Below are positions 16,848 through 26,387 of a stretch of DNA of 64,000 nucleotides, piece after piece; the first letter of the stretch is position 1; every line of letters starts with the position of its first letter. Both the position numbers and the translations under genes were made by a program. The notes beneath the pieces were generated by a model. The model worked only from the letters and a program-made list of their open reading frames with translations. It had not been told where the DNA came from and did not search any database. This DNA comes from Campylobacter pinnipediorum subsp. caledonicus (lineage in GTDB: Bacteria > Campylobacterota > Campylobacteria > Campylobacterales > Campylobacteraceae), in NCBI RefSeq assembly GCF_002022005.1, contig NZ_CP017258.1, positions 372,001 through 436,000 on the forward strand. Direction: 5' to 3'.

Positions 16848-17015
16848 TTATAGGTTTATATGGGTAAGAAGATTTGTTGATTTGTCACCCATGTATAAAA
16901 AGATCATAAGTAGCCAAGATGCTACAACTAATGTAAACGCAAGTTTTTCTTTTTCTGGTTTTGCAATTATTATTATCATTGCTATTAAAACCATTAAAAG
17001 TTCTAAAAACTCCAT
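16848..17015 (-). CDS. dba: Dba-like small membrane protein
   Basis: A 55-residue protein from ATG at 17015 with ribosome-binding site AAGGAG. It has two hydrophobic segments (about residues 5-18 and 26-42) split by a charged PEKEKL turn and ends 12 bp before dsbI. In Campylobacter dsbI is preceded by the small gene dba, whose expression is coupled to dsbI. Size, topology, position and strand all agree. Small enough to be missed by length-limited gene finders. Confidence 0.85.
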   Translation of the reverse strand: MEFLELLMVLIAMIIIIAKPEKEKLAFTLVVASWLLMIFLYMGDKSTNLLTHINL

Positions 17016-17208
17016 TGTTTCTCCTTTTTTATTAAATTTTTATAGGTAATTTAAGATACATATTATAATTAATAAAGCTTAAATTATTGGCATATTGTAA
17101 ATTAAATATTAAGTGTAAAAATTTATTATTTTAATTTTTAAAAAATTTAATATCAATTTTAACTCTTTTTTGATATTCTGATATTTCAATTTATTCAAAG
17201 GAGAAAAA

Positions 17209-17493
17209 ATGGCAGTAAAAATTACAGATATTTGTATAAGCTGTGGTTCTTGTATAGATGAATGCCCAGTTGAGGCTATAGTAGATGATAGTTCAAACCC
17301 AGATGGACTAGATGCATATTATGTATATGCGGATAAATGTGTTGAGTGTGTTGGACATAACGATGAGCCAGCTTGTGCTAGTGCCTGTCCAACCGATGGT
17401 TGTATAGTATGGGATGCTCCATTTGCTGGACAACCATCACGTGATGAGATAGGCGCTGAGCTTAGAGATGGAACTACTCCAGTTATAGGCTAA
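17209..17493 (+). CDS. fdxA: 2[4Fe-4S] ferredoxin
   Basis: 94 residues with a first cluster motif CISCGSCIDECP and a second CVECVGHNDEPACASACP. The eight-residue spacing inside the second motif marks the ferredoxin class with an inserted loop and C-terminal extension common in Campylobacterota. It is a cytoplasmic low-potential electron carrier; its partner cannot be told from the sequence. Good ribosome-binding site (AAAGGAG), about 150 bp of A/T-rich leader, and an intrinsic terminator directly after the stop, so it is likely monocistronic. Confidence 0.93.
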   Translation: MAVKITDICISCGSCIDECPVEAIVDDSSNPDGLDAYYVYADKCVECVGHNDEPACASACPTDGCIVWDAPFAGQPSRDEIGAELRDGTTPVIG

Positions 17494-17498
17494 CCCTA

Positions 17499-17533
17499 AA
17501 AATAGGCTCTTTTGTGAGCCTATTTTGTTTTTT
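17499..17533 (+). terminator. fdxA intrinsic terminator
   Basis: AAAATAGGCTC / GAGCCTATTTT stem (11 bp), 6-nt loop, followed after one G by T6. Confidence 0.85.
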
Positions 17534-17546
17534 AAGTTTTTTTTGA

Positions 17547-17552
17547 TATAAT
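17547..17552 (+). promoter_or_regulatory. Probable -10 element for ndk
   Basis: TATAAT within a T-run context (TTTTGATATAAT), the usual Campylobacter sigma-70 form, 41 bp before the ndk start and after the fdxA terminator. Confidence 0.6.
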
Positions 17553-17592
17553 TTGCGATTTCTAAAATAACCCAAACTAATAAAGGATAAAT

Positions 17593-18006
17593 ATGCAAAG
17601 AACGCTCTCTATAATAAAACCAGATGCCGTAAAAAAAGGTGTTGTAGGTAAGATCGTTGATAGGTTTGAGACAAATGGCTTAAGGGTTGTGGCTATAAAG
17701 AGATTATTGCTTAGTGAGTATGATGCAAAAACATTTTATGCTGTTCATAAAGAAAGACCTTTTTTTGGGGAACTTGTTGAATTTATGACAAGTGGACCAG
17801 TTGTTGTTATGGTTCTTGAAGGTGATAATGCTGTGTCTAAAAATAGAGAACTTATGGGCGCAACAAATCCAAAAGAGGCAAAGCCTGGTACTATAAGAGC
17901 TGATTTTGCTGATAGTATAGATGCAAATGCTGTTCACGGAAGCGATAGTTTAGAAAATGCTAAAAATGAAATAAGCTTTTTCTTTTCAGATAGAGAAATT
18001 TTCTAA
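17593..18006 (+). CDS. ndk: Nucleoside diphosphate kinase
   Basis: 137 residues, full family length. It transfers the terminal phosphate from ATP to nucleoside diphosphates through a phosphohistidine. The active-site motif NAVHGSDS places the catalytic histidine at residue 115, and the N-terminal [10 protein letters not shown] is typical. It heads a likely operon with the YceD-like gene, rpmF, plsX and fabH, with very short gaps. Confidence 0.97.
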   Translation: MQRTLSIIKPDAVKKGVVGKIVDRFETNGLRVVAIKRLLLSEYDAKTFYAVHKERPFFGELVEFMTSGPVVVMVLEGDNAVSKNRELMGATNPKEAKPGTIRADFADSIDANAVHGSDSLENAKNEISFFFSDREIF

Positions 18007-18017
18007 GGATTTTTCAG

Positions 18018-18374
18018 TTGAAAATAAATTTCCTAAAAATTTCAAACAATGGCTTTCCTTTTGATTTGGATAGTAATGGTTTAAAATTTTTTGGAAATCT
18101 AAGAAAAGCAGATAAAAATCTAGTCTTGTGTGAAGCCAAAATGACCGGCAAAACAGATGTTTTGTGCGATAGATGTGGTAAAGAAATGACTTTGGAACTA
18201 GATGAAGATATAAAAATTTTCATCAGTGATGGAGTTTATAATGATGAAGGCGAAGATTTGATGGATGTTATTGAATTTTTTAATAACGAAATAGACTTAG
18301 ATGAGGTTTTTGAAAGCGAATTACAAGCTTACAAAAGCGATTATTTTTATTGTAATGAATGTGAAAATTTATAA
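18018..18374 (+). CDS. YceD/DUF177-like protein
   Basis: 118 residues from a TTG start with AAGGA upstream. Acidic. Its place directly before rpmF is the conserved position of the YceD (DUF177) family, which in other bacteria is linked to 23S rRNA/ribosome metabolism. Two CxxC pairs (CDRCGKE near residue 53 and CNECE near the C-terminus) could bind a metal. Identification rests mainly on context, size and the CDRC motif. Confidence 0.75.
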   Translation: MKINFLKISNNGFPFDLDSNGLKFFGNLRKADKNLVLCEAKMTGKTDVLCDRCGKEMTLELDEDIKIFISDGVYNDEGEDLMDVIEFFNNEIDLDEVFESELQAYKSDYFYCNECENL

Positions 18375-18386
18375 AGGAGAATAACA

Positions 18387-18533
18387 ATGGCAGTACCTAA
18401 GAGAAGAGTTAGTCACACACGTGCAGCAAAGCGTAGAACTCATTATAAAGTGACACTTCCTATACCTGTAAAAGATAAAGACGGGTCTTGGAAGATGCCT
18501 CACCGTATAAATAAGACAACAGGCGAGTACTAA
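18387..18533 (+). CDS. rpmF: 50S ribosomal protein L32
   Basis: 48 residues beginning [17 protein letters not shown], the typical L32 start, with ribosome-binding site AAAGGAGA. It sits in the classical rpmF-plsX-fabH order. Stop codon and plsX start are separated by one base. Confidence 0.96.
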   Translation: MAVPKRRVSHTRAAKRRTHYKVTLPIPVKDKDGSWKMPHRINKTTGEY

Positions 18534-18534
18534 T

Positions 18535-19536
18535 ATGATACGCATTGCTATTGATGCTATGGGTGGAGATTTTGGTCCTGAGCCCATAGTTGCTGGTGTT
18601 GTTGAGGCTTTAAAAGAAGTCAGTTTTTCGGCAATACTTGTAGGAGATAGCAATGCACTAAAACATCTCATACCATCTAAATTTCAAAAATTTGTTCATT
18701 TTGTAGAAGCTAGCGAAGTTATTTCTATGTCCGATTCTGCTACAGATGCTTTAAAACGCAAAGACAGTAGTATATATATAGCTATAGAAATGCTTAGAAA
18801 CAAAGAGGTTGATGCTGTTGTGTCGGCAGGACATAGCGGTGCTACAATGAGCCTTGCAACTCTTAGAGTTGGGAGGATCAAGGGTATAGCTCGTCCAGCT
18901 ATTGCTACATTAATGCCAAATACTTCAGATAGTACAACACTTGTTTTAGATGTTGGTGCTAATGTTGATTGTAAGGCTGAGAATTTATTTCAGTTTGCCG
19001 TTATGGGCGAATCTTACGCAAAAGAGATATTGAATAGAAAAAGTCCTAGAGTTGGTTTGCTTTCAAACGGAGAAGAGAAATCAAAAGGCAATGAAGTCAC
19101 TAAAGAGGCCTTTGGTATGTTATCTCGTATGAAAAGTTTTGTTGGAAATGCAGAGGGAAATCAAGTCTTTGATGGAAGTGTAGATGTTGTTGTTTGTGAT
19201 GGTTTTATAGGAAATATCTTGTTGAAAACAAGTGAAGGTGTGGCGGATGCCATCGGAAAAATCATAAAAAAACATGCCAAAAAATCACCTTTAGCTATAG
19301 CAGGGTCTGTTTTAATGAAGAGGGTCTTTAAGGTACTCAAAAAACAGGTAAGCTATGATGAATATGGTGGAGCACCACTTCTTGGTGTAAATGGGTGTGT
19401 TATAGTAAGTCATGGAAAAAGCAATCCAAAAGCTATAAAAAATGCTATTTTCCAAGCAGTAAATTTTTCTCACTCTCATATAAATAAGCTTATAGAAGAA
19501 GAATTAAATAAATTTAAGACATTATCAGATGAATAA
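18535..19536 (+). CDS. plsX: Phosphate acyltransferase PlsX
   Basis: 333 residues, usual family length. It converts acyl-ACP to acyl-phosphate, the donor for glycerol-3-phosphate acylation in phospholipid synthesis. The N-terminal [12 protein letters not shown] and the [11 protein letters not shown] segment are characteristic. It starts one base after rpmF and overlaps fabH by 8 bp, implying translational coupling. Confidence 0.96.
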   Translation: MIRIAIDAMGGDFGPEPIVAGVVEALKEVSFSAILVGDSNALKHLIPSKFQKFVHFVEASEVISMSDSATDALKRKDSSIYIAIEMLRNKEVDAVVSAGHSGATMSLATLRVGRIKGIARPAIATLMPNTSDSTTLVLDVGANVDCKAENLFQFAVMGESYAKEILNRKSPRVGLLSNGEEKSKGNEVTKEAFGMLSRMKSFVGNAEGNQVFDGSVDVVVCDGFIGNILLKTSEGVADAIGKIIKKHAKKSPLAIAGSVLMKRVFKVLKKQVSYDEYGGAPLLGVNGCVIVSHGKSNPKAIKNAIFQAVNFSHSHINKLIEEELNKFKTLSDE

Positions 19537-20536
19537 AGCCTCTTTACTATCAATAGCCTCTTATGTCCCAGAAAAAGTTTTAACAAACCTAGATCTAGAA
19601 AAAATGGTAGATACAAGTGATGAGTGGATCACAAAAAGAACAGGCATAAAAAAGCGCAGGATAGCACAAGAAGAGGTAACAAGCGATCTTGGAACTAAGG
19701 CGGCAGAGGTAGCTATCGCACGTTCTGGCATAAGCAAGGGCGATATAGATGCGGTTATCTGCGCTACTATCTCACCTGATCATTTTTGTATGCCATCAAC
19801 GGCTTGCAAGATTGCCTTAAATTTGGGATTAAATGTTGGGGTGACAGCATTTGATATCAGTGCTGCTTGTACTGGATTTATTTATTTATTAGAACTTGCA
19901 AAGTCTTTTGTTCAAAGTGGCATTAAAAAAAATGTTTTGATAGTTGGTGCCGAAAAGCTAAGTTCTATTGTTGATTATACTGACAGAGGCACTTGTATAT
20001 TATTTGGCGATGGTGCTGGTGCGGCTGTGGTTGGTGTAAGTGATGATAATGAGATAATAGACACACATACAGCAAGCGATGGAAGATATGGTAATTTGCT
20101 TTCAACTCCAGGATGTGGAAGTGTATATCCTGCAAATCAACTAACACTAGAAAAAAAACTTAACTACATACATATGGATGGCAAAGAAGTTTTTAAAGTT
20201 GCTGTTCAGACACTTACAAGTGATGTTGTAAATATATTGGCTAAAAACAATATAAAAAGTGAAGAAGTTGATTTTTTCATACCTCATCAAGCTAATTTTC
20301 GTATAATAGATGCTGTAAAAAACAAGCTTGAGTTTAAAGATGAACAATGTGTTTTAACTGTTCACAAATATGGAAACACGAGTTCGGCTTCTATACCTAT
20401 GGCTATGAATGATGCTTATGAAGACGGACGCATTAAAAATGGTTCTTTATTATTGCTCGATGCTTTTGGCGGTGGTTTTACATGGGGTTCAGCCTTGCTT
20501 AAATTCGGGGGCAAGGATTACAAAGCTACACTGTAA
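19529..20536 (+). CDS. fabH: 3-oxoacyl-ACP synthase III
   Basis: 335 residues. FabH starts fatty acid synthesis by condensing acetyl-CoA with malonyl-ACP. The Cys-His-Asn triad is visible: Cys114 in SAACTGF, His in FIPHQANFR and Asn in YGNTSSAS. Last gene of the ndk-rpmF-plsX-fabH run; an A/T-rich gap of 133 bp follows. Confidence 0.96.
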   Translation: MNKASLLSIASYVPEKVLTNLDLEKMVDTSDEWITKRTGIKKRRIAQEEVTSDLGTKAAEVAIARSGISKGDIDAVICATISPDHFCMPSTACKIALNLGLNVGVTAFDISAACTGFIYLLELAKSFVQSGIKKNVLIVGAEKLSSIVDYTDRGTCILFGDGAGAAVVGVSDDNEIIDTHTASDGRYGNLLSTPGCGSVYPANQLTLEKKLNYIHMDGKEVFKVAVQTLTSDVVNILAKNNIKSEEVDFFIPHQANFRIIDAVKNKLEFKDEQCVLTVHKYGNTSSASIPMAMNDAYEDGRIKNGSLLLLDAFGGGFTWGSALLKFGGKDYKATL

Positions 20537-20571
20537 AATAATATAAATATATTATTAAATACACTTCTTTA

Positions 20572-20632
20572 ATCATTAAAAATGATAATAGCTTTTAAAT
20601 TTATCTTATTTTGAGTCAACTCAGCATATAAT
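20572..20632 (+). promoter_or_regulatory. Promoter region with two dyads before the oxidoreductase-hemH pair
   Basis: ATCATT-AAA-AATGAT inverted repeat (20572-20586), a GAGTCAACTC near-dyad (20613-20622) and a TATAAT (20627-20632). The first dyad loosely resembles half of a Fur box. Regulator identity is inference only. Confidence 0.35.
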
Positions 20633-20669
20633 ATATTAAAATATTTTTACGAATTTCAAAAGGTCTTTT

Positions 20670-21542
20670 ATGAAGCTAAAAGTTGGTATTGTTGGTTTTA
20701 CGGATATAGGTAAAGCACACTATAGTGAGCTTAGGCGTTTTGATAAAATTGAAGTTTGTGGAATTTTTGATGAAAAAGAACATAATGAGTATAGCAGGGT
20801 TGAGTTTTATAATGATTTTAAAAAATTTATCCAAGACTCCAGTCCCGAAGTATTGCTTATATGCGTAGACCAATCCGATGTTTTAGATGCTTTTTTGGAA
20901 TGTTTAAAACATGTAAAAACAATCATTATAGCTTCTCCGATTTGTAAAAAAACTGATGATTTAAGACAGATTAGATATAGCGCGAGTGTAAATAAAATAA
21001 ATTTAACCTTTTGCCTTAGTGATAGATTCAATCCAGTAATTTGTTCTTTGCGAAAAGCGCTTTGTAAAGAAGATGAAATTTATAGTATTGATATTTTTCA
21101 TTCAAAATCTATTTGTAGTGCTGATATGATAGATTTTTTAAGTGTTTTGGATATTGATTTGATAAAACATATAACAACAACTGATTTAGCTGACTTTATT
21201 AGCATGTCAAGAGTAATACAAGATGAAAAACACCCTAGCAATACTCAAATCACATTTAAGACTAAAACACAAATTTTAGTTAATATATTAAACTCTACTA
21301 CAAATCCGCTTGATCAATTTAATATAAGAATCTCTACAAATAACGGTATATATTTTGCTGATTTGTTAAATTTTAAACTTTATCAAACAAATATCAATGG
21401 TCAGATAAATCTTAAGGTAGATAAAGAAGAAAATGAGCTTAAAAAGTTTTATAATGAATTTTGTATCTGTTATGAAGATATAGAAAATAAAGAGGTCGTG
21501 AGTGTAGATGAGATTATAAAAATTAAGGAACTTTTTAAATGA
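20670..21542 (+). CDS. Gfo/Idh/MocA-type oxidoreductase
   Basis: 290 residues. The N-terminus KVGIVGFTDIGKAHYSEL is a Rossmann NAD(P)-binding start, and the sequence continues through a strand pattern like Gfo/Idh/MocA dehydrogenases (YNDFKKFIQ, VLLICVDQSD). Shorter than the 330-350 residues usual for the family and with a weakly conserved C-terminal half, so substrate and even catalytic competence are unclear. It ends in a 4-bp ATGA overlap with hemH. That suggests coexpression, not necessarily a shared pathway. Confidence 0.65.
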   Translation: MKLKVGIVGFTDIGKAHYSELRRFDKIEVCGIFDEKEHNEYSRVEFYNDFKKFIQDSSPEVLLICVDQSDVLDAFLECLKHVKTIIIASPICKKTDDLRQIRYSASVNKINLTFCLSDRFNPVICSLRKALCKEDEIYSIDIFHSKSICSADMIDFLSVLDIDLIKHITTTDLADFISMSRVIQDEKHPSNTQITFKTKTQILVNILNSTTNPLDQFNIRISTNNGIYFADLLNFKLYQTNINGQINLKVDKEENELKKFYNEFCICYEDIENKEVVSVDEIIKIKELFK

Positions 21543-22471
21543 AAAAAATGATTTTACTTTTAAATATGGGAGGTCCTCAAAATCTTGATGAGGTAAAAGT
21601 TTTTTTAAAAAATATGTTTAATGACCCTTATATACTAGGCATCAAATCCAATTTTATAAGAAAAACTTTAGCTTGTTTGATAACAAATTTAAGAGCCAAG
21701 ACAGCTATAAATAACTATAAACAAATAGGCTCAAAATCTCCAATTTGTGATATCACAAAAAGCCTTTGCGATAAAATGGTAGAGATTGATGATAGTTATA
21801 TTGTTGATTTTGCTATGAACTATACTCCACCTTTTGCAAAAGATGTCCTTGAAAAATATAGCGACTTAGATGAGATCATAGTTTTACCACTATATCCGCA
21901 TCATTCGGTCACTACTATAACTTCAAGTCTTGATGAGTTTTATAAGGCGTTTAATGAGCTTGGATTAAAATCAAAAGTAAAGGTTGTTGAGCCTTTTTAT
22001 AACGATGATATTTATAATAATATAATCATAAACGATATAAAAGAGCATGTAAAAGATAAAGATATTAGTGATATGATTATGATATTTTCAGCTCATTCTT
22101 TGCCCGAAAAAATAATTCAAAAAGGTGATAAATACGAACAACATATTGTTAAACATTTTGATTTATTAAAAGAAAAACTTTTGCAAAATGGTATGAAATT
22201 TAAGGATATAAAGCTAGCCTATCAGTCAAAACTTGGTCCTGTGAAATGGCTTGAGCCATCACTAAATGATGTCTTATCTTCAATTGATAGTAAACAAGCA
22301 TTAGTATATCCGATGTCTTTTTGTATAGACAACTCAGAGACTGTTTTTGAGCTTTGTATAGAGTATAAAGATATAGCAAAAAGTTTGGAATTTGAGTATT
22401 ATGATGTAGTAAAATGTCCAAACGACAGTGATGATTTTGCTAAGTTTTTATTTAAATTATCTGATATGTGA
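21539..22471 (+). CDS. hemH: Ferrochelatase
   Basis: 310 residues. It inserts Fe2+ into protoporphyrin IX, the last step of haem synthesis. The N-terminal LLLNMGGPQNLDEVKVFL and the metal-site segments IMIFSAHSLPEKI and YQSKLGPVKWLEP are ferrochelatase signatures. No membrane anchor. Coupled to the upstream oxidoreductase by ATGA. Strong haem demand is expected from the cytochrome genes in this window. Confidence 0.94.
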   Translation: MKKMILLLNMGGPQNLDEVKVFLKNMFNDPYILGIKSNFIRKTLACLITNLRAKTAINNYKQIGSKSPICDITKSLCDKMVEIDDSYIVDFAMNYTPPFAKDVLEKYSDLDEIIVLPLYPHHSVTTITSSLDEFYKAFNELGLKSKVKVVEPFYNDDIYNNIIINDIKEHVKDKDISDMIMIFSAHSLPEKIIQKGDKYEQHIVKHFDLLKEKLLQNGMKFKDIKLAYQSKLGPVKWLEPSLNDVLSSIDSKQALVYPMSFCIDNSETVFELCIEYKDIAKSLEFEYYDVVKCPNDSDDFAKFLFKLSDM

Positions 22472-22798
22472 AATTTATTATTGTTTTGTTGTAAATCACA
22501 ACTTTGATTTTATAAAAGTATTTATAAGTTCTAGGATACTGCTAAAGATAAAACAGCTCTAAGAATGGATTTTTAATGCCAACAAGTATTGCTATGGCAG
22601 CAATTCTCTTATTTTAAAAAATAAAGATGAAATTGTAAAAGTTATCATAAATATATTTGTTTTAAAAAATTTAAAATAGTAAAAATATTATAAAATAAAC
22701 ATAATTTATTTGTCCAAGAAAATATAAAAAATTTATCAAATTCAAAACCATTTTTGGATAAAATCATAGATAAATTTAAAATTCAAATAGGAAAAATG
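22472..22798 (+). other. Intergenic region hemH-alaS
   Basis: 327 bp of A/T-rich DNA. Short open stretches without starts are present, such as ANKYCYGSNSLILKNKDEI from about 22576 and a frame running into alaS with [12 protein letters not shown]. They look like worn coding fragments, but no family can be named. An AGGA site precedes the alaS start. No clear terminator seen. Confidence 0.3.
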
Positions 22799-25351
22799 AT
22801 GCAAAAAATAGATGTTAGAAGTGCTTATCTTGATTTTTTCAAATCAAAAGGACATGAGGTTATAGAGTCAGCACCACTTGTTCCAAATGATGCAACCCTG
22901 CTTTTTACAAATGCTGGTATGGTACCTTTTAAAAGTATTTTTACCGGAGAAATTCCTAGACCAAATCCACCTATAAGAACAAGCTGTCAAACATGTATAA
23001 GAGCTGGCGGAAAGCATAATGATCTTGATAATGTCGGATATACTGCACGCCATCATACTTTTTTTGAAATGCTTGGCAATTTTAGCTTTGGTGAGTATTT
23101 TAAACAAAATGCCATATCCTATGCTTGGGAGTTTGTAACAGAGGTGTTAAAACTACCAAAAGACAAGCTTTATGTTACTGTTCACGAAAAAGATGATGAA
23201 GCTTTTGAAATCTGGAAACAACATATAGAAGAAAGTAGAATCTATAAATTTGGAGATAAAGATAACTTTTGGGCTATGGGTGATACCGGACCTTGTGGGC
23301 CTTGTTCTGAGATATTTTATGACCAAGGCGAAGAGCATTTTAATACAGATGAGGACTATATGGGTGGAGATGGAGATCGTTTCTTGGAAATTTGGAACTT
23401 GGTATTTATGCAGTTTGAAAGATCAAGTGATGGAAAAATGACACCTTTACCAAAACCTAGTATAGATACAGGAATGGGACTTGAAAGAGTAAGTGCTATC
23501 ATGGAAGGTAAATTTAGCAACTATGATAGTAATTTATTTATGCCGTATATTGAGGAAGTTGCTAAGCTTTGCGGTAAGCCTTATGAGTATGAAAGTGGTG
23601 CTAGTTATAGGGTTATTAGTGATCATATTCGTTCGGTTACATTTTTGTTAGCACAAGGAACCACATTTGATAAAGAGGGCAGAGGCTATGTTTTAAGACG
23701 TATCTTGCGCCGTGCTGTTAGACATGGTTATTTGCTTGGCATCAAAAAACCTTTTATGCATAAGCTTGTTGATAAAGTATGCGAAATGATGGGATCTCAC
23801 TATACTTATCTAAACAATAAAAAAGATAGTATAAAAGAGCAAATTTTGCTTGAAGAAGAGAGATTTTTCTCAACAATATCATCAGGACTTGAGCTATTTA
23901 ATGAAGAGCTTAAAAATACAAAAGATGTATTTAGTGGCGATGTAGCTTTTAAGCTTTATGATACTTATGGATTTCCTTTGGACTTAACAGCTGATATGCT
24001 AAGAGATAAGGGAATGGTTGTTGATGAGGCTAGATTTGATGAGCTTATGAATGAGCAAAAAACTCGTGCAAAAGCTGCTTGGAAAGGTAGTGGAGATAAG
24101 AGTCAAAAAGGTGATTTTAAAGAGCTATTAGAACAATACAATCAGAATGAATTTATAGGTTATAGTACCTTAAGTTCCAAAAGCAAAATTTTAGCTATTT
24201 TAGATGATAACTTTAAAATAACAGATAAATTACAGCCAAATCAAGAAGGCTGGGTTATGTTTGATAAAACTCCATTTTATGCACAAAGTGGTGGACAGTG
24301 TGGAGATAGCGGTGTTATAAAAGATAAAGCCATTGTCCTTGATACACAAAAATTCCACGGACTAAACTTATCACTTGTTAAGACTAATGGCACTCTTGCA
24401 CAAAATGAAAGTGTTGTTTTGGAGGTTAGTGAAGATAGACACGAGATAGCAAGACATCATAGCGCTACACACCTTTTACACGCTGCATTGCGTAAGATTT
24501 TAGGTTCTCATATCACACAAGCCGGTTCTAGCGTAGAGGCTACAAAATTGCGTTTTGATTTTTCTCATCCAAAGGCGCTTACAGCCGATGAACTTACACA
24601 AATAGAAAATTATGTAAATCAAGCTATCATAAAAGGTGCTAATGCAAATGTTGAGATTATGGACTTGCAAAGCGCAAAAGATAGTGGTGCTATAGCTCTT
24701 TTTGGCGAAAAATATGAAGATGATGTAAGGGTTTTAAGCTTTGGAGATGTTAGCAAAGAGCTTTGTGGCGGAACTCACGTAAAAAATATAAATGAAATAG
24801 GTAGCTTTTTTATCACAAAAGAGAGTGGTGTAAGTGCCGGTGTTAGAAGAATAGAAGCTGTTTGTTCAAATGCGGCTACAAATTTTGCAAAAGAAATAAG
24901 AGCTGAATTAGAAGAAATAAGAGCTGAATTAAAAACAAATCAACCTATCGTTAATATCAAAAAATTAAAAGATGAAATAAGAAGCCTAAAAGATGAGCTT
25001 AAAAACTCAGGTAGATCAAAATCAATAAAGCTTGATGATGTAAATGGCATTAAATTTGGTGTTGAGGTTATAGAAAATGGCGATATCAAAAGCTTGATAG
25101 ATGATATAAAAAATGCAAATTCTAGTGTTGCTGTTATGCTTATCCAGCCAAAAGAGGATAAAATTTTAGTAGCTGCTGGCGTAAAAAATGCAAATATAAA
25201 AGCTGGAGAATGGGTAAAACAAGTAGCTCAAACACTTGGTGGAAATGGTGGCGGTAGGGATGATTTTGCTACTGCTGGAGGTAAAGATATCTCAAAAATA
25301 CCAGATGCCCAAAAAGTTGCAGTTGAGTTTGCGAAAGAGAAATTAAAATAA
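22799..25351 (+). CDS. alaS: Alanyl-tRNA synthetase
   Basis: 850 residues from the second of two adjacent ATG codons (22796 and 22799), chosen because AGGA lies 7 bp upstream and the protein then starts [14 protein letters not shown] like its relatives. An upstream ATG at 22754 would add a poor 15-residue extension. The catalytic core includes the [10 protein letters not shown] and [16 protein letters not shown] segments. The editing domain has HHSATHLLH and CGGTH zinc/active-site motifs. The C-terminal domain carries a 21-bp tandem duplication encoding two EEIRAEL-like heptads (24890-24931). It ends one base before the next start. Confidence 0.97.
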   Translation: MQKIDVRSAYLDFFKSKGHEVIESAPLVPNDATLLFTNAGMVPFKSIFTGEIPRPNPPIRTSCQTCIRAGGKHNDLDNVGYTARHHTFFEMLGNFSFGEYFKQNAISYAWEFVTEVLKLPKDKLYVTVHEKDDEAFEIWKQHIEESRIYKFGDKDNFWAMGDTGPCGPCSEIFYDQGEEHFNTDEDYMGGDGDRFLEIWNLVFMQFERSSDGKMTPLPKPSIDTGMGLERVSAIMEGKFSNYDSNLFMPYIEEVAKLCGKPYEYESGASYRVISDHIRSVTFLLAQGTTFDKEGRGYVLRRILRRAVRHGYLLGIKKPFMHKLVDKVCEMMGSHYTYLNNKKDSIKEQILLEEERFFSTISSGLELFNEELKNTKDVFSGDVAFKLYDTYGFPLDLTADMLRDKGMVVDEARFDELMNEQKTRAKAAWKGSGDKSQKGDFKELLEQYNQNEFIGYSTLSSKSKILAILDDNFKITDKLQPNQEGWVMFDKTPFYAQSGGQCGDSGVIKDKAIVLDTQKFHGLNLSLVKTNGTLAQNESVVLEVSEDRHEIARHHSATHLLHAALRKILGSHITQAGSSVEATKLRFDFSHPKALTADELTQIENYVNQAIIKGANANVEIMDLQSAKDSGAIALFGEKYEDDVRVLSFGDVSKELCGGTHVKNINEIGSFFITKESGVSAGVRRIEAVCSNAATNFAKEIRAELEEIRAELKTNQPIVNIKKLKDEIRSLKDELKNSGRSKSIKLDDVNGIKFGVEVIENGDIKSLIDDIKNANSSVAVMLIQPKEDKILVAAGVKNANIKAGEWVKQVAQTLGGNGGGRDDFATAGGKDISKIPDAQKVAVEFAKEKLK

Positions 25352-25842
25352 TGCAACCAGAAAATATCGCATTTGCAAGACTTGGTCAATTTTTACCATT
25401 TTTTCATATAACATCTGTGATTTTCTTTGTTGGTTTGCAAATCGGTTTTTGGTATGTTTTGAAATTTTTTCTAAAAGAGAACTCAACAAAGGAGTCATAT
25501 AACGATGTATTAAATGCTTTAAAAATATTTTGGTATATGATTTTGATTGGTTTGTTGCTTATAGTAGTAACTGGTTCTTTTGTTCAAGTTGCTGATATGA
25601 TGAAGTCAGCAGATCCAATGGCAAATGCCATACTTGGAACGAAATATACACTTTTTGGCTTTTTAACATTAAATGTTTTATATATGATTTATTGTTATAA
25701 AAAGTCAAAAAATGCATTTTTAGTTGATGAAATGATAGAGTGTTATGAAAATATAGTTGTTATAATAAAATATTTTATACCTTTAAATATTATTATATCA
25801 CTTGTTGCAACATATCTTGGTGTTGCATATAGAGGTTTTTGA
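25351..25842 (+). CDS. Small integral membrane protein of unknown function
   Basis: 163 residues with four hydrophobic segments (about 15-37, 58-80, 96-115, 136-158), no signal peptide and few charges in between. Its start overlaps the alaS stop and its stop overlaps the maf start, so it is part of the alaS-maf-pbpA run. The fold pattern is that of small four-helix membrane proteins. I do not recognise the family. Confidence 0.8.
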   Translation: MQPENIAFARLGQFLPFFHITSVIFFVGLQIGFWYVLKFFLKENSTKESYNDVLNALKIFWYMILIGLLLIVVTGSFVQVADMMKSADPMANAILGTKYTLFGFLTLNVLYMIYCYKKSKNAFLVDEMIECYENIVVIIKYFIPLNIIISLVATYLGVAYRGF

Positions 25843-26387
25843 TGATTATACTTGCTTCAAGTTCGCAAACAAGGGCCAAAATTTTACAAGAATACAACAT
25901 TGAATTTAAACAAATTTCATTTGACTTTGATGAAAGTATGATTAGTAGAGATTTGCAGCCACATACCTATGTTTTAAATGTTGTAAAAACCAAAAAAGAT
26001 CAATTTTTGTCAGCACATAAAGGGCTTAAAAATTTACTTTTTGCCGATAGTTGTGTTGTCTGTAATGGTAGAATTTTAGGCAAGGCTACAGATGAGCAAA
26101 ATGCTATACAAATGCTTGAAATGCAAAGCGGAAATTGTGCTAGTGTTGTTACTGCTATGACTTATTTGAGTGAGAAATTTGAACTTATATCAACTAGCGA
26201 AACTATATATAAATTCAAACAATTTGATAGACAAGATATGCTTGAATACATAAAAAGCAAAGAGTATATCGGTAAAGCTGGAGCCATGATGGTGGAGGGG
26301 TTTAATAAAAAATATATATTAACCCAAAATGGAACGACTGATAATGCTCGTGGTTTGAATGTAAGTATTTTAAAGGCTTTTTTATGA
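25842..26387 (+). CDS. maf: Maf-family nucleoside triphosphate pyrophosphatase
   Basis: 181 residues from ATG at 25842, which shares its A with the preceding TGA; a TTG at 25839 is less likely. MIILASSSQTRAKIL is the Maf signature, and FADSCVVCNGRILGKA corresponds to the conserved active-site region. Maf proteins hydrolyse non-canonical or pyrimidine nucleotides. In C. jejuni maf lies between alaS and pbpA, as here. Confidence 0.92.
   Translation: MIILASSSQTRAKILQEYNIEFKQISFDFDESMISRDLQPHTYVLNVVKTKKDQFLSAHKGLKNLLFADSCVVCNGRILGKATDEQNAIQMLEMQSGNCASVVTAMTYLSEKFELISTSETIYKFKQFDRQDMLEYIKSKEYIGKAGAMMVEGFNKKYILTQNGTTDNARGLNVSILKAFL

Noticed and set aside
22754-25351. ATG at 22754 as start of alaS
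   Set aside because: It adds 15 residues not found in the family and lacks a ribosome-binding site; 22799 has AGGA at proper spacing.
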